From contig CAVRRZ010000001.1 in assembly GCA_963723745.1 (NCBI GenBank), positions 682,001-746,000 of the forward strand: 64,000 bases of DNA, written 5' to 3'. The notes beneath the pieces are model-generated. The model did not search any database, was not told where the DNA came from, and worked only from the letters and a program-made list of their open reading frames with translations. This document shows, piece after piece, positions 24,018 through 32,013 of this stretch; the stretch's first letter is position 1, and each line of letters opens with the position of its first letter. The position numbers and the translations under genes are program-made. The DNA comes from CAVRRZ01 sp963723745. GTDB lineage: Bacteria; Actinomycetota; Actinomycetes; Mycobacteriales; Geodermatophilaceae.

Positions 24018-27000
24018 CTAGCAACCCATGGATCCCGCGGTGATGAAAATGCTCGCGGCCACCGCGAAGGGTCCCGTCGCGAAAGCGGCTACCGAGATGC
24101 TTGCGAGGCCGAACCCGGCGACACAACTGTAGTTGTATGGCAGCGGCACTCCTTCGATCTCTGAGCAGTAGTCAGCCGTGCAGATCGTATTGAACTCGTA
24201 GGGGTCAGGTTCTGGGTAGGGGTACAGGCCAGTCATATCCACGAAATTTATTGGGTCGCTGCCGGCGTACTGGTAGCGGTTGGCGCGCGTTGGATTCGCC
24301 AGCGGCTCGACTGCATCCTGCTGAGTCCATTGCCCGGTCGCCGGATCGTAGAAGCGCTGCCCGAGCTTGAGGTAGCCGGTGGTGCGGTCGTGGAGGCCGC
24401 CGGTGAACCGGTAGGGGTTGAGGTTGGTGGCGGCGTTGTTGGTCAGGTTGGTGACGGTGATCTCGCCGTAGGGGTCGTAGGAGTACGAGGCGATGTGCAC
24501 ACCGTTGGTGTTGACCAGGGCGACCGGTGAGCCGAGGCCGTCGAGGGCGTAGTAGGCCACGCCGCCGGAGAAGGTGCGGATGGCCAGCGGGCTGCCGGCG
24601 TCGTCGTGCCAGAGGGTGTTGGTGCCGTTGGGGTTGGTGAACTTCTCCAGCAGCGGCAGGCCGTGTCGGTCGGTGCGGCCCCAGGTGTAGTCGTAGGTGT
24701 TGCCGCCGGGGACGACCTGGGAGATGAGCTCGTTCTGGTTGCTGCCGGCGAAGACGTAGGAGCCGTTGGCCGAGCCCGAGCGGCCGGTCAGCTGGTTGCT
24801 GCCGTTGTAGGTCAGGGTCATTCCGCCGGGGGCGGTGGTGAGGTTGCCGGCGCCGTCGTAGGTGTAGCCGGTGCCGGTGAGCTGGTTGGCGGAGTTGACC
24901 GTCTGGGTCTGCACGACGGTGCCGTTCTTGCGGGTCTCGGTGCGGTTGCCGTTGGCGTCGTAGGAGTAGGCCCAGGTGTCCCCACCGGAGGTGGAGGCCC
25001 GGGTGAGCCGGTTGCCGCCGTCGTAGCAGTAGCTGGTCGTGGTGCCGGCGATGTGATCGGTCTGCGCCCAGCGCAGCGCGGTCTTGGTGCCGGCCGGCTG
25101 CAGCGCGGTGACGCAGGCGCCCGAGCCGGGTGAGGTGTAGTCGTAGGACAGGTCGGACACCCGGGTGGCGTCATTGCTGGCGCGGGCGGTCCACACGCGG
25201 GTGATCTGCCCGGCCTCGTTGTAGTCGGTGTGGGTGTGCGCGGCCCAGGTGGTGTTGCCGGTGTTGGTGCCCATCCAGACGTCGGTGCGGCGCCGGTCGG
25301 GGTCGTGGGCGTAGCGGATGGTCCGCCCGTCGGGGGTGACGGTGCTCTTGATCAGGTTGCGGGTGTCGTAGGTGTGGGTGGTGGTCCCCGTCCCGGTGAC
25401 CGGGGTGGCGTCGGACTCGGTGACCAGGTTGCCGACCAGGTCGTAGCCGTAGCTCTGCAGCCCGCCGCCGGCGGAGTGCAGGCGTGAGGCCAGCCGCCCG
25501 AGCGGGTCATAGGTGTAGGTGGTGATCCCGGAGCCGTCGGTGCGGGTCTGCACCCGCCCGGCGGAGTCGTAGGTGTAGGACACCGAGGCCGTGGTATCGG
25601 AGTAGTCGATCTCGGTGACCCGGTCGGCGGCGTCGTAGCTGTAGGTCTCCACGACGTTGCGCCCGGAGGTGAACGTCTGGATCCGGCCGTAGGGGTCGTA
25701 GGTGTAGGCCCGGTTGCCCAGGCTGTTGCCCGCCGGCGGGGCGATGCCGGTCAGCTGCTTGACGGCGTCGTTGGTGTAGTCGGTCTTGTGGTCCTTGGGG
25801 TCGAAGGCGGCGTCGATCGTCCCGTCGCCGTTGCGCTCCACGCGCGCCGTCGCGCCGGAGGAATCCGAGCTCGAGCCGAAGTTGCCCTTGTCGTCGTACC
25901 CGTACGTCGAGGCGTTGCCCTGAGCGTCCTCGCCTTCGGACGGCAGGTACTGCGCCGGCGCGGCGTTGGCGTAGCCGAACGACGACGCGGCGCCGGTGGC
26001 GGAGGTGGTGCTGGTCAGCGACTCGCCGCCGTTGATGTTCGGGTCGTAGCCGAACGTCGTCGTGCCGGAGGAGTTGGTGGCCGAGGCGACGTCGTAGAAC
26101 GGGGTGTAGGTGCGCTCCTGCTCCACGCCGGTGGGGTCGGTGGTCTTCTCCACCAGGAGCAGCCGCTCTCCGGCCTTGAGGTCGTACCGGGTGTTAGGCA
26201 CCGCGGACACCGGCTGGGACTGATCGGTGTTCGGGTCGGCGACCACGGTCGAGCCGGTGTCGTAGACGATCCGGGTGACCGCGCGGTCGGTGCCCGCGGA
26301 GGGCTGGGACACCTCGGTGACGCGGTGCTCGCTGTCGTAGGTGAAGCGGGTCTCCGCGCCGCCCGGGGCGGTGATCGAGGTCAGGTCCCCGGCGGCGCTG
26401 TAGCCGAAGGTGGTCGACCGGCCGAGCACGTCGACGATCTCGTCCAGCCGGCCGTCGCCGTCGTAGCTATACTCCACCGAGCGCGCCGCCGCCCCGGCCG
26501 GGGACTGGGACAGCCCGGTGATCCGGCCGCTCCCGGTGTCGGAGGAGACGTTGACGGTGCGCGCGCCGTGCTCACCGACAGCGCCTTGCACCTGGTTCAG
26601 GATGCCGTAGCCGTACGAGACGCTGGTGACGTTGTCGTTGCGGTCCACGACCCGCAGCAGCCGCCCGGCCGACCCGAACACGTACCGGTCCCCCGAGCCG
26701 TGCATCTCCAACCGGTACTCGTTCGCCGTCGTGTCGCGGGTCAGGGTTGCCTTCATCGTCTTTGGCGAGACGTAGCCGGTGCCGCTGGACGTGAAGGTGC
26801 CGGTCAGCCCGCCGGGGCCGTAGAAGACGATCCGGTTGGCCCCGGTCAGCAACAGCCGCACGTCGTTGCCGGTGGAGAACCGCCACCCAGGGCTGATCAC
26901 CGAGTTGAATCGCGACCCGGGCGCCAGCGTGCGCCCGTTGTAGATGACCCCGAGGTCCAGCGAGCCGTTGACCCGGCGCACGCTCATCTGGGTGGTCGAG

Positions 27001-27524
27001 ACCAGCAGGTTGCCGCTGCCCACGTCGACCTGAGCGGAGATCTTGTCCCCGATGGCGAAGGGCAGCCGGGTCGCCCCCGGCCGGGACCCGGCGGCCACGT
27101 CAGGGGAGACGTGCCCGGTCTGCACCGCCGAGGGGTTGCAGCCGCTGCCGTCGCAGTGATCGATGCGGTACTCGAAGGCCTCACCGATGTCCAGCCGGTC
27201 AGCCGGCAGCGCCCGGAACGCGGTCCGCCCGGCCACCGACACCCCGTCCAGCAGATCCCAGGTGCTCGCCCCGACCGTGCGGGCGTAGAAGCGCAGCGAC
27301 TCCGAGCCGGTGCCCGCCGCCGTCGCCGCCCCGCGCAGCACCGGCGCCAGCGCCTCGCTCACCGCCACTGCCGCCGTCGGCGGCGACGCCGGCGCGGCCA
27401 ACACCCCGGTCGCCGAACCGGCCACGACCGCGACGGTCAGCACAGCCACCGCGACCGACCGGGCCGTCAGACGCGGCCGTCGGGAACGATGACCGAGCCG
27501 GGTCGATGCTGGAGAACGGGTCAC
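24018..27524 (-). CDS. Secreted Rhs/YD-repeat protein with short hydrophobic C-terminal tip
   Basis: About 1168 residues. GTG 27524 is preferred because GAGG lies 7 bases upstream; GTG 27536 is an alternative. An N-terminal signal peptide has an SRRPRL segment (weakly Tat-like) and a hydrophobic core ending GVLAAP. Residues ~60-300 form an N-terminal domain, then a long run of YD repeats follows (YDPYGRI, YSYDAADRV, YTYDPLGRL, YGYDLVGNL and similar). The conserved Rhs core end (GSPVALVN, then YRFTGGLHDRTTGYLKLGQRFYDPATGQWTQQD) finishes at NFVDMTGL. The tip after MTGL is only about 70 residues, Cys-containing, with a hydrophobic stretch. Rhs proteins form a shell that encloses and delivers a C-terminal toxin; a membrane-acting tip is inferred here. 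The tip is unlike any nuclease toxin I know. Confidence 0.88.
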   Translation of the reverse strand: MTRSPASTRLGHRSRRPRLTARSVAVAVLTVAVVAGSATGVLAAPASPPTAAVAVSEALAPVLRGAATAAGTGSESLRFYARTVGASTWDLLDGVSVAGRTAFRALPADRLDIGEAFEYRIDHCDGSGCNPSAVQTGHVSPDVAAGSRPGATRLPFAIGDKISAQVDVGSGNLLVSTTQMSVRRVNGSLDLGVIYNGRTLAPGSRFNSVISPGWRFSTGNDVRLLLTGANRIVFYGPGGLTGTFTSSGTGYVSPKTMKATLTRDTTANEYRLEMHGSGDRYVFGSAGRLLRVVDRNDNVTSVSYGYGILNQVQGAVGEHGARTVNVSSDTGSGRITGLSQSPAGAAARSVEYSYDGDGRLDEIVDVLGRSTTFGYSAAGDLTSITAPGGAETRFTYDSEHRVTEVSQPSAGTDRAVTRIVYDTGSTVVADPNTDQSQPVSAVPNTRYDLKAGERLLLVEKTTDPTGVEQERTYTPFYDVASATNSSGTTTFGYDPNINGGESLTSTTSATGAASSFGYANAAPAQYLPSEGEDAQGNASTYGYDDKGNFGSSSDSSGATARVERNGDGTIDAAFDPKDHKTDYTNDAVKQLTGIAPPAGNSLGNRAYTYDPYGRIQTFTSGRNVVETYSYDAADRVTEIDYSDTTASVSYTYDSAGRVQTRTDGSGITTYTYDPLGRLASRLHSAGGGLQSYGYDLVGNLVTESDATPVTGTGTTTHTYDTRNLIKSTVTPDGRTIRYAHDPDRRRTDVWMGTNTGNTTWAAHTHTDYNEAGQITRVWTARASNDATRVSDLSYDYTSPGSGACVTALQPAGTKTALRWAQTDHIAGTTTSYCYDGGNRLTRASTSGGDTWAYSYDANGNRTETRKNGTVVQTQTVNSANQLTGTGYTYDGAGNLTTAPGGMTLTYNGSNQLTGRSGSANGSYVFAGSNQNELISQVVPGGNTYDYTWGRTDRHGLPLLEKFTNPNGTNTLWHDDAGSPLAIRTFSGGVAYYALDGLGSPVALVNTNGVHIASYSYDPYGEITVTNLTNNAATNLNPYRFTGGLHDRTTGYLKLGQRFYDPATGQWTQQDAVEPLANPTRANRYQYAGSDPINFVDMTGLYPYPEPDPYEFNTICTADYCSEIEGVPLPYNYSCVAGFGLASISVAAFATGPFAVAASIFITAGSMGC
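24410..24463 (-). repeat. 54-bp direct repeat, intact rhs copy
   Basis: Identical to 23587-23640. It lies inside the intact rhs gene just before the variable tip, at the point where Rhs tips are normally exchanged. Confidence 0.9.
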
Positions 27525-27659
27525 TGCACACCTCACGCCGTCGTGACGAAGAGAACCGAGCAGTTCCGCACACTGCCAGGTCGTTCACAGTCAGCAACGA
27601 ACCACATGCGGAAAGTCACACGATTGCCATAACTGAGTGCGGTCGTCACATCACTCTTC

Positions 27660-27805
27660 GCTGCCTGCGCCTTGCCGGGCTCGGGCTCGACCGGCCAGGC
27701 ATCACCGCCCTCGAGGTGCCCGACAGCAACCGCTACCCCATCCTCTGGGACGACCAGGGCGTCGCGGCGATCAACGCCGTCGTCCGGGTCGTCACCGGCC
27801 GCTGA
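27660..27805 (+). pseudogene. Remnant of alpha/beta hydrolase 3' end
   Basis: The last ~45 codons before the TGA at 27805 correspond to the C-terminus of the hydrolase gene at 22005-22904. The remnant reads VPDSNRYPILWDDQGVAAIN where the intact gene reads VPDSNHYSILWAEQGVAAIT. Over the 59 bases from 27716, about 52 match the intact gene. The catalytic His codon CAC is CGC (Arg). No upstream hydrolase sequence is present: the Rhs gene begins about 135 bases away on the other strand. The remainder of 27525-27922 shows no other gene. Confidence 0.8.
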
Positions 27806-27922
27806 CACCGCCGGGTCGGTGGACCCTAGGCAACAGGGGTAGCGGTCGTCACACTTGTTGCACGGCCGCGTGCGCCCGGCGCGGACTCCGCTCCAGCAAC
27901 GGGGTGACGTCCGGGCGGTGGG

Positions 27923-29620
27923 GTGGGGGACCGACGTGGCGGACGGGCCGTGAGCAGCGCGCAGGGCATGTCGGTGTTGCACGCGGTTCCGTCCTGCTCC
28001 GGGCCGGGCACGTCGTCGGTGGACGTGCTGGAGTGGATGCCCACCGCCTTCGTCCTGCTCGACGGTGACTGGCGGGTGCGCTATCTCAACGCCGAGGCGG
28101 AGCGGACGCTCGGTCGCGAGCGCAGCCACCTGCTCGGCGACCTCTGGACGGCGGTGCCCGAACTCGGCGGGACGGCCATCGAGGCCGCCTGCCGCACCGC
28201 GGCGACCAGCGGCCGGTCGGTCAGCCTGAGCGCCGCTCACCCCCGCACCCCCGGCGGCTGGTGCGAGCTGCACGTCTGGCCCGGTCCGGACACGCTCGCG
28301 ATCCACCTGACCGACGTCACCGACCGGCGCCGGGCGGAGGAGACCGCCCGCCGTGCCCAGGCCCGCACGACCCTGCTGGCCCGCCTCGCCGCGGAGCTGG
28401 CCGGCGCCCTGGACGGCGAAGCGGCGCTGGGCCGGCTGGCCCGCCTGGTCGTGCCGACCCTCACCGACGCGTGCATCGTCACAGTCGTCGACCGGGAGGG
28501 GCGTGCCCGGGACGTCGGCTGCTGGCACGCCGATCCCGCGCGGCGCGACCTGCTCGAGCACTACACCGACGTCCGGCTCGAGTGGCTGCCCCCGACCTCA
28601 CCGGTCGCGCGGGCACTGACCGCCGGTGTGCCGGTCCGCGAGTCCGTCCACGTCGTCCTGGGGCTGATGGAACCGGGCCCCTCGGCGGACATCCTGCGCG
28701 AACTCAGGCCCGAGTCCGTGGTCGTCCTGCCTCTACCTGCCGAGGCGAGGACCGTCGGCGTCCTGACGCTCTACCTCGATCCTGGCCGGGAGCTGTCCGG
28801 GGCCGACCTGGAGACGGCGCGGGAGGTGGCGGTCCAGGCCGGCCGGGCCGTCGATCGGGTGCACCGGAACAGCCAGCAGTTCCAGCTCGCCGAAGCGCTG
28901 CAGCGGAGCCTGCTCACCGACCCGCCGCCGCTGCCGGGCGCACGCGTCGCGGTCCGCTACGTGCCGGCGGCCGAGGCCGCCCGCATCGGGGGCGACTGGT
29001 ACGACGCCTTCCTCCTCCGCGACGGCACGCCGGTCGTCGTCATCGGCGACGTCACCGGCCACGACACGGCGGCGGCCGCGGTGATGGGCCAGCTCCGCGG
29101 CCTGCTGCGCGGCGTCGCACACGCAGGCGGCGGGGGACCGGCCGACGCGCTCCGGGCCTTCGACGAGGCCGTCGTCGCCATGCACCCGGACATCCTGGCG
29201 ACCGCGGCCCTCGCGCGGCTCGAGCGCTCCGGGACCGGATTCCTGCTGCGCTGGGCGAGCGCCGGGCACCCGGTGCCCCTGGTGGTGTCGCCCGACGGCG
29301 AGGTCACCCTGCTGGGCGGCACGATCGGCGACCTGCTGATCGGCGTCGACCCGGCGGCCGTGCGCAGCGAGTCGGTCACGACGCTGGCACCGGGCGACAC
29401 CGTGCTGCTCTACACCGACGGCCTGGTGGAGCGGCGCGACGCCACGTTCGACGCCGGCACCGCCCGTCTGGTCGCGGCGGCGCGCGACCTCGCTCCCCGG
29501 CCCCTGGAGGAGTTCTGCGACGCCGTCCTGGACCGGATGCTCGGCGGCACACCGCAGGACGACGTCGCGCTCGTGGCGCTGCGCGTCGACGACGCTCCCG
29601 GAGGTCCGACGCCAGCCTGA
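27923..29620 (+). CDS. PAS-GAF-PP2C (SpoIIE/RsbU-type) phosphatase
   Basis: Up to 565 residues. Order: a PAS domain (about 35-140, with FVLLDGDWRVRYLNAEAERTL), GAF (about 150-310) and a SpoIIE-like PP2C domain (about 330-560). PP2C metal motifs are complete: IGGDWYDAF, GDVTGHDTAAAAVMG, YTDGLVERRDATFDAG and QDDVALVALRV. It closely resembles the C-terminal two-thirds of the 865-residue phosphatase at 3721, down to the PAS block, so the two are paralogues. The start is unsettled: GTG 27923, GTG 27950 or ATG 27968 all keep the PAS domain. The anti-sigma-type ATPase gene 123 bases downstream is a plausible partner in a sigma-factor switch. Confidence 0.88.
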   Translation: MGDRRGGRAVSSAQGMSVLHAVPSCSGPGTSSVDVLEWMPTAFVLLDGDWRVRYLNAEAERTLGRERSHLLGDLWTAVPELGGTAIEAACRTAATSGRSVSLSAAHPRTPGGWCELHVWPGPDTLAIHLTDVTDRRRAEETARRAQARTTLLARLAAELAGALDGEAALGRLARLVVPTLTDACIVTVVDREGRARDVGCWHADPARRDLLEHYTDVRLEWLPPTSPVARALTAGVPVRESVHVVLGLMEPGPSADILRELRPESVVVLPLPAEARTVGVLTLYLDPGRELSGADLETAREVAVQAGRAVDRVHRNSQQFQLAEALQRSLLTDPPPLPGARVAVRYVPAAEAARIGGDWYDAFLLRDGTPVVVIGDVTGHDTAAAAVMGQLRGLLRGVAHAGGGGPADALRAFDEAVVAMHPDILATAALARLERSGTGFLLRWASAGHPVPLVVSPDGEVTLLGGTIGDLLIGVDPAAVRSESVTTLAPGDTVLLYTDGLVERRDATFDAGTARLVAAARDLAPRPLEEFCDAVLDRMLGGTPQDDVALVALRVDDAPGGPTPA

Positions 29621-29743
29621 CACGCCGGTGGTGGAGTGGCCTGGGCCACAACGACGGATCCGTTGCGGTCTCGGTGGTTCACCCGCCTCCGGGCTGGGCA
29701 TCTCCCGCCCGACGTGAAACAGATCGCGACGGGGGGAGAGGCC

Positions 29744-30202
29744 ATGGGCAGGCACTCGTGGCCGCTTCGACCTCTGCCCGACGGGCGGGGCGAGGTGTGG
29801 CGCTGGCACCTGGGGTCGGTGGCCCAGCTGCCCGGCGCCCGGTCGGGTCTCCGTGACCGGCTGGACGCCGTGGGCATGCCCGGCATGTCCGACGAGTCCG
29901 CGGCCGAGCGCCTGATCCTCGCCTTCGACGAGCTCGCGTCGAACGCGCTGCGGCACGGGGAGTGCCCGGTGGTGGCCACCGTGATCGCCGGCAGCGGCGG
30001 CTGGCTGCTCGACGTGAGCGACCGAGCGCCGCAGCAGCTCCCCGAGCCGGCGGTCGACCGCGACCCCGCCCAAGGGGGCCTGGGCCTGCACCTGGTGGCC
30101 CGCATGTCGGTCGCCCACGGGTGGTACGTCGACGGCGGCGCCAAGCACGTGTGGGCCTGCCTGCCCAGCGTGCAGGGCGACCGTTCCCCCGCCCTCGTGT
30201 AG
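29744..30202 (+). CDS. HATPase_c protein, RsbW-like anti-sigma/serine kinase
   Basis: A 152-residue GHKL ATPase of the small soluble anti-sigma-factor type. The N box FDELASNALRHG and the G1/G2 boxes (LLDVSDRAP, GGLGLHLVARMS) are clear. Such proteins bind sigma factors or phosphorylate anti-anti-sigma proteins, the substrates of PP2C phosphatases such as the one just upstream. ATG 29744 is chosen because GGGGGGAGAG immediately precedes it; the frame opens further upstream without a ribosome site. No STAS-domain gene or sigma gene is adjacent, so its partner is encoded elsewhere. Confidence 0.85.
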   Translation: MGRHSWPLRPLPDGRGEVWRWHLGSVAQLPGARSGLRDRLDAVGMPGMSDESAAERLILAFDELASNALRHGECPVVATVIAGSGGWLLDVSDRAPQQLPEPAVDRDPAQGGLGLHLVARMSVAHGWYVDGGAKHVWACLPSVQGDRSPALV

Positions 30203-30221
30203 AGCGGGGGAACGCCCCCCG

Positions 30222-30707
30222 TCAGAGCACGAGGGAGAGCGCGCCCTTGCCGTAGCCCGGGATGTCGACCGTGAGGTCGAGCCGGTTGAAGTTGGCGAGC
30301 ATCCCGGCGATGTCGCCGGGCAGCTCGTCCCCGGGCGCGTAGAGCTTGTGCAGCTTCGAGTGCGGGGCGCCGGCAGTGTTGAACAGCGCCGAGACGACGT
30401 TGACGACCTCGTGCAGCGCCTCGACCATCATCCCGCTGAGCTCGCCGTCCTCCTCGACGGCGTCCTGCGCGCCACCGGGCGGCAGGAGCGCGAGCGCCGC
30501 GCCTGTGTAGGCCGACGCGGCCAGGTCCATCACGCACAGGGCGTTGATCGCCATCTGCGGGTCGATGTACACCGCCACGGAGACCGGCGCGTCCGGCGTC
30601 GGGGTGACCGGGGCTCCGGGGGAGACGCTCACGTCCTTGCCCACCAGGCCGGCCAGGAGGTCGCGGACGTCCTTGGCCGCCGGCAGCTCGACCACACCCG
30701 CGGTCAT
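30222..30707 (-). CDS. CheC/CheX-like chemotaxis protein (putative)
   Basis: A 161-residue protein ending the cheB operon. The ATG overlaps the preceding response-regulator stop as ATGA. The segment MVEALHEVVNVVSALFN followed by a Pro-containing stretch resembles, but does not fully match, the CheC/CheX phosphatase helix pattern E-x2-N. The first acidic/Ser position is Glu instead of Asp or Ser. No transmembrane region or signal peptide is seen. By position and this partial motif it may dephosphorylate or bind one of the two CheY proteins. It could equally be a separate chemotaxis accessory family. Confidence 0.55.
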   Translation of the reverse strand: MTAGVVELPAAKDVRDLLAGLVGKDVSVSPGAPVTPTPDAPVSVAVYIDPQMAINALCVMDLAASAYTGAALALLPPGGAQDAVEEDGELSGMMVEALHEVVNVVSALFNTAGAPHSKLHKLYAPGDELPGDIAGMLANFNRLDLTVDIPGYGKGALSLVL

Positions 30708-31066
30708 GCCAGCATCCCGTCGAGGTGCTCCTTGAACGTGTCCTCGGTGAACGGCTTGGCGATGAGGAACAGCGCGCCCGCGGAGGCGGCCTTCTCCCGC
30801 ATCTCCGGGGAGCCCTCGGAGGTGACGAAGCCGAACGGCACGGCCTGACCCGACGACCGCAGCGCCTGCAGGCACTCGATGCCGGTCATGTTGGGCATGT
30901 TCCAGTCCGACAGCACCAGGTCGGGCTGCTCCGAGCCGACCTTCGCCAGCGCGTCGGCGCCGTCCTCGGCCTCGACGATCTCGTGGTCGTCGTAACCGGC
31001 CTGGCGCAGGGTGCGGATGACGATCTGCCGCATGACGCGGCTGTCATCGGCGACCAGGATCTTCAC
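30704..31066 (-). CDS. cheY: CheY-like response regulator (first of two)
   Basis: A 120-residue stand-alone receiver domain. Phosphorylation-site features are present: the acidic pair ADDS near the N-terminus, the phospho-acceptor Asp in LVLSDWNMPNMTG, the switch Thr in GFVTSEG and Lys in IAKPFT. There is no output domain, so it should act by protein interaction, probably at the flagellar motor or as a phosphate sink. GTG 31066 overlaps the cheX stop (GTGA), and its own stop overlaps the next gene. It is similar to but clearly distinct from the CheY at 31629. Confidence 0.9.
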   Translation of the reverse strand: MKILVADDSRVMRQIVIRTLRQAGYDDHEIVEAEDGADALAKVGSEQPDLVLSDWNMPNMTGIECLQALRSSGQAVPFGFVTSEGSPEMREKAASAGALFLIAKPFTEDTFKEHLDGMLA

Positions 31067-31632
31067 AGGGGCACCTCGTTGTTCTCGTGATCGTTCGCGT
31101 GCGGGTGGGCAACCGGCAGGGCAGGAAGTGCGCCCTGCACGGAGATGACGACGGGCTCGCCGCGCCACAGGACCTCGAGGCGGCAGACGTCGTCCGGATT
31201 GCGGACCGCCGGTGCCTCCCCGACGCCGGGCAGGCTCAGGGCGGACGGCCCGGGCAGTGCGGCCTTGACGTTGCCCCCGACCACGTTGGCGATCTCGCCG
31301 AACGCGTCGGCGACGTCCTCGTCGTCGAGCACGTCGGGGGCGGCGGGGCCGAGCAGCGACCGGGTGAGCTCGGCGGCGGTGTCCCGGCCGGTGGTGAGCA
31401 CCACGGACCCGGTCCACGGGCCGACGACGTCGACCCAGCTGGACAGCACCTCGCCGGGCAGCGCCGTCGGGAGGGGGACGAGGACCTCGTCCTCGCCGAC
31501 CAGCGCCACCCACGCCTCGGCAGCGATCGACTCGACCGTCGCCTCGTCGATGAGCCCGGTGATCAGCGGGCGGGCGTCGCCGGCGCGGCGGCGCTGCCCG
31601 GTGTCGGTCCCTGAGGTCGGGAACGCGGTCAC
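31063..31632 (-). CDS. cheX: CheX-like CheY-phosphatase
   Basis: A 189-residue protein. The diagnostic helix is EIANVVGGNVKAAL, the E-x2-N pattern plus GGNVK of CheX, followed by the Pro-containing LPGPSALSLP. CheX removes phosphate from CheY-P to reset the chemotaxis signal; in this operon it sits between two cheY genes and overlaps both by 4 bp. The first 30 residues are polar and probably disordered; the C-terminal extension is His- and Asn-rich (HPHANDHENNE). GTG 31632 is the coupled start. Confidence 0.8.
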   Translation of the reverse strand: MTAFPTSGTDTGQRRRAGDARPLITGLIDEATVESIAAEAWVALVGEDEVLVPLPTALPGEVLSSWVDVVGPWTGSVVLTTGRDTAAELTRSLLGPAAPDVLDDEDVADAFGEIANVVGGNVKAALPGPSALSLPGVGEAPAVRNPDDVCRLEVLWRGEPVVISVQGALPALPVAHPHANDHENNEVPL

Positions 31633-32012
31633 AGCACGGCCCCCTGGGGGAGCAGGCCGAGCAGCGCCAGCTTGTCGCGGATCGCGTCGGCCGTGAACGG
31701 CTTGATCACGTACTCGTGCGCGCCGGCGGCCAGCGCCCGCACGATCTGGGTGTGCTCGCTCTCCGACGTGACCATCATGATGGTCACGGAGCGCCAGGCC
31801 GGGTTGGCCCGGACGGCGGAGACGAACTGCAGCCCGTCCATGACCGGCATGTTCCAGTCCACGCAGGCCAGGTCGGGCAGCCAGCCCTCGTCGAGGACGT
31901 CGAGCCCCTCCCGGCCGTGGCCGGCGGCCCGTACCTCGTAGCCGATCCCCTCCAGGATCGACGTGACGATCCGGCGCATCGCCCGGGAATCGTCGATCAC
32001 CAGTGCACGCAC
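31629..32012 (-). CDS. cheY: CheY-like response regulator (second of two)
   Basis: A 127-residue single receiver domain. It has the acidic pair (VIDDS), phospho-acceptor Asp in CVDWNMPVMDG, switch Thr in MMVTSES and Lys in VIKPFT. No output domain is present. The first ~14 residues and the SWNMP-like acceptor block resemble the other CheY in the operon, suggesting duplication. GTG 32012 starts 1 base after the cheR stop. Which of the two CheY proteins controls the motor cannot be told from sequence. Confidence 0.9.
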   Translation of the reverse strand: MRALVIDDSRAMRRIVTSILEGIGYEVRAAGHGREGLDVLDEGWLPDLACVDWNMPVMDGLQFVSAVRANPAWRSVTIMMVTSESEHTQIVRALAAGAHEYVIKPFTADAIRDKLALLGLLPQGAVL

Positions 32013-32013
32013 G

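Noticed and set aside
24400..27000. Many similar short motifs (GTAGGTGTAG-type) taken as a possible CRISPR array
   Set aside because: They are in-frame YD-repeat codons of the Rhs gene with irregular spacing and no conserved spacer length.
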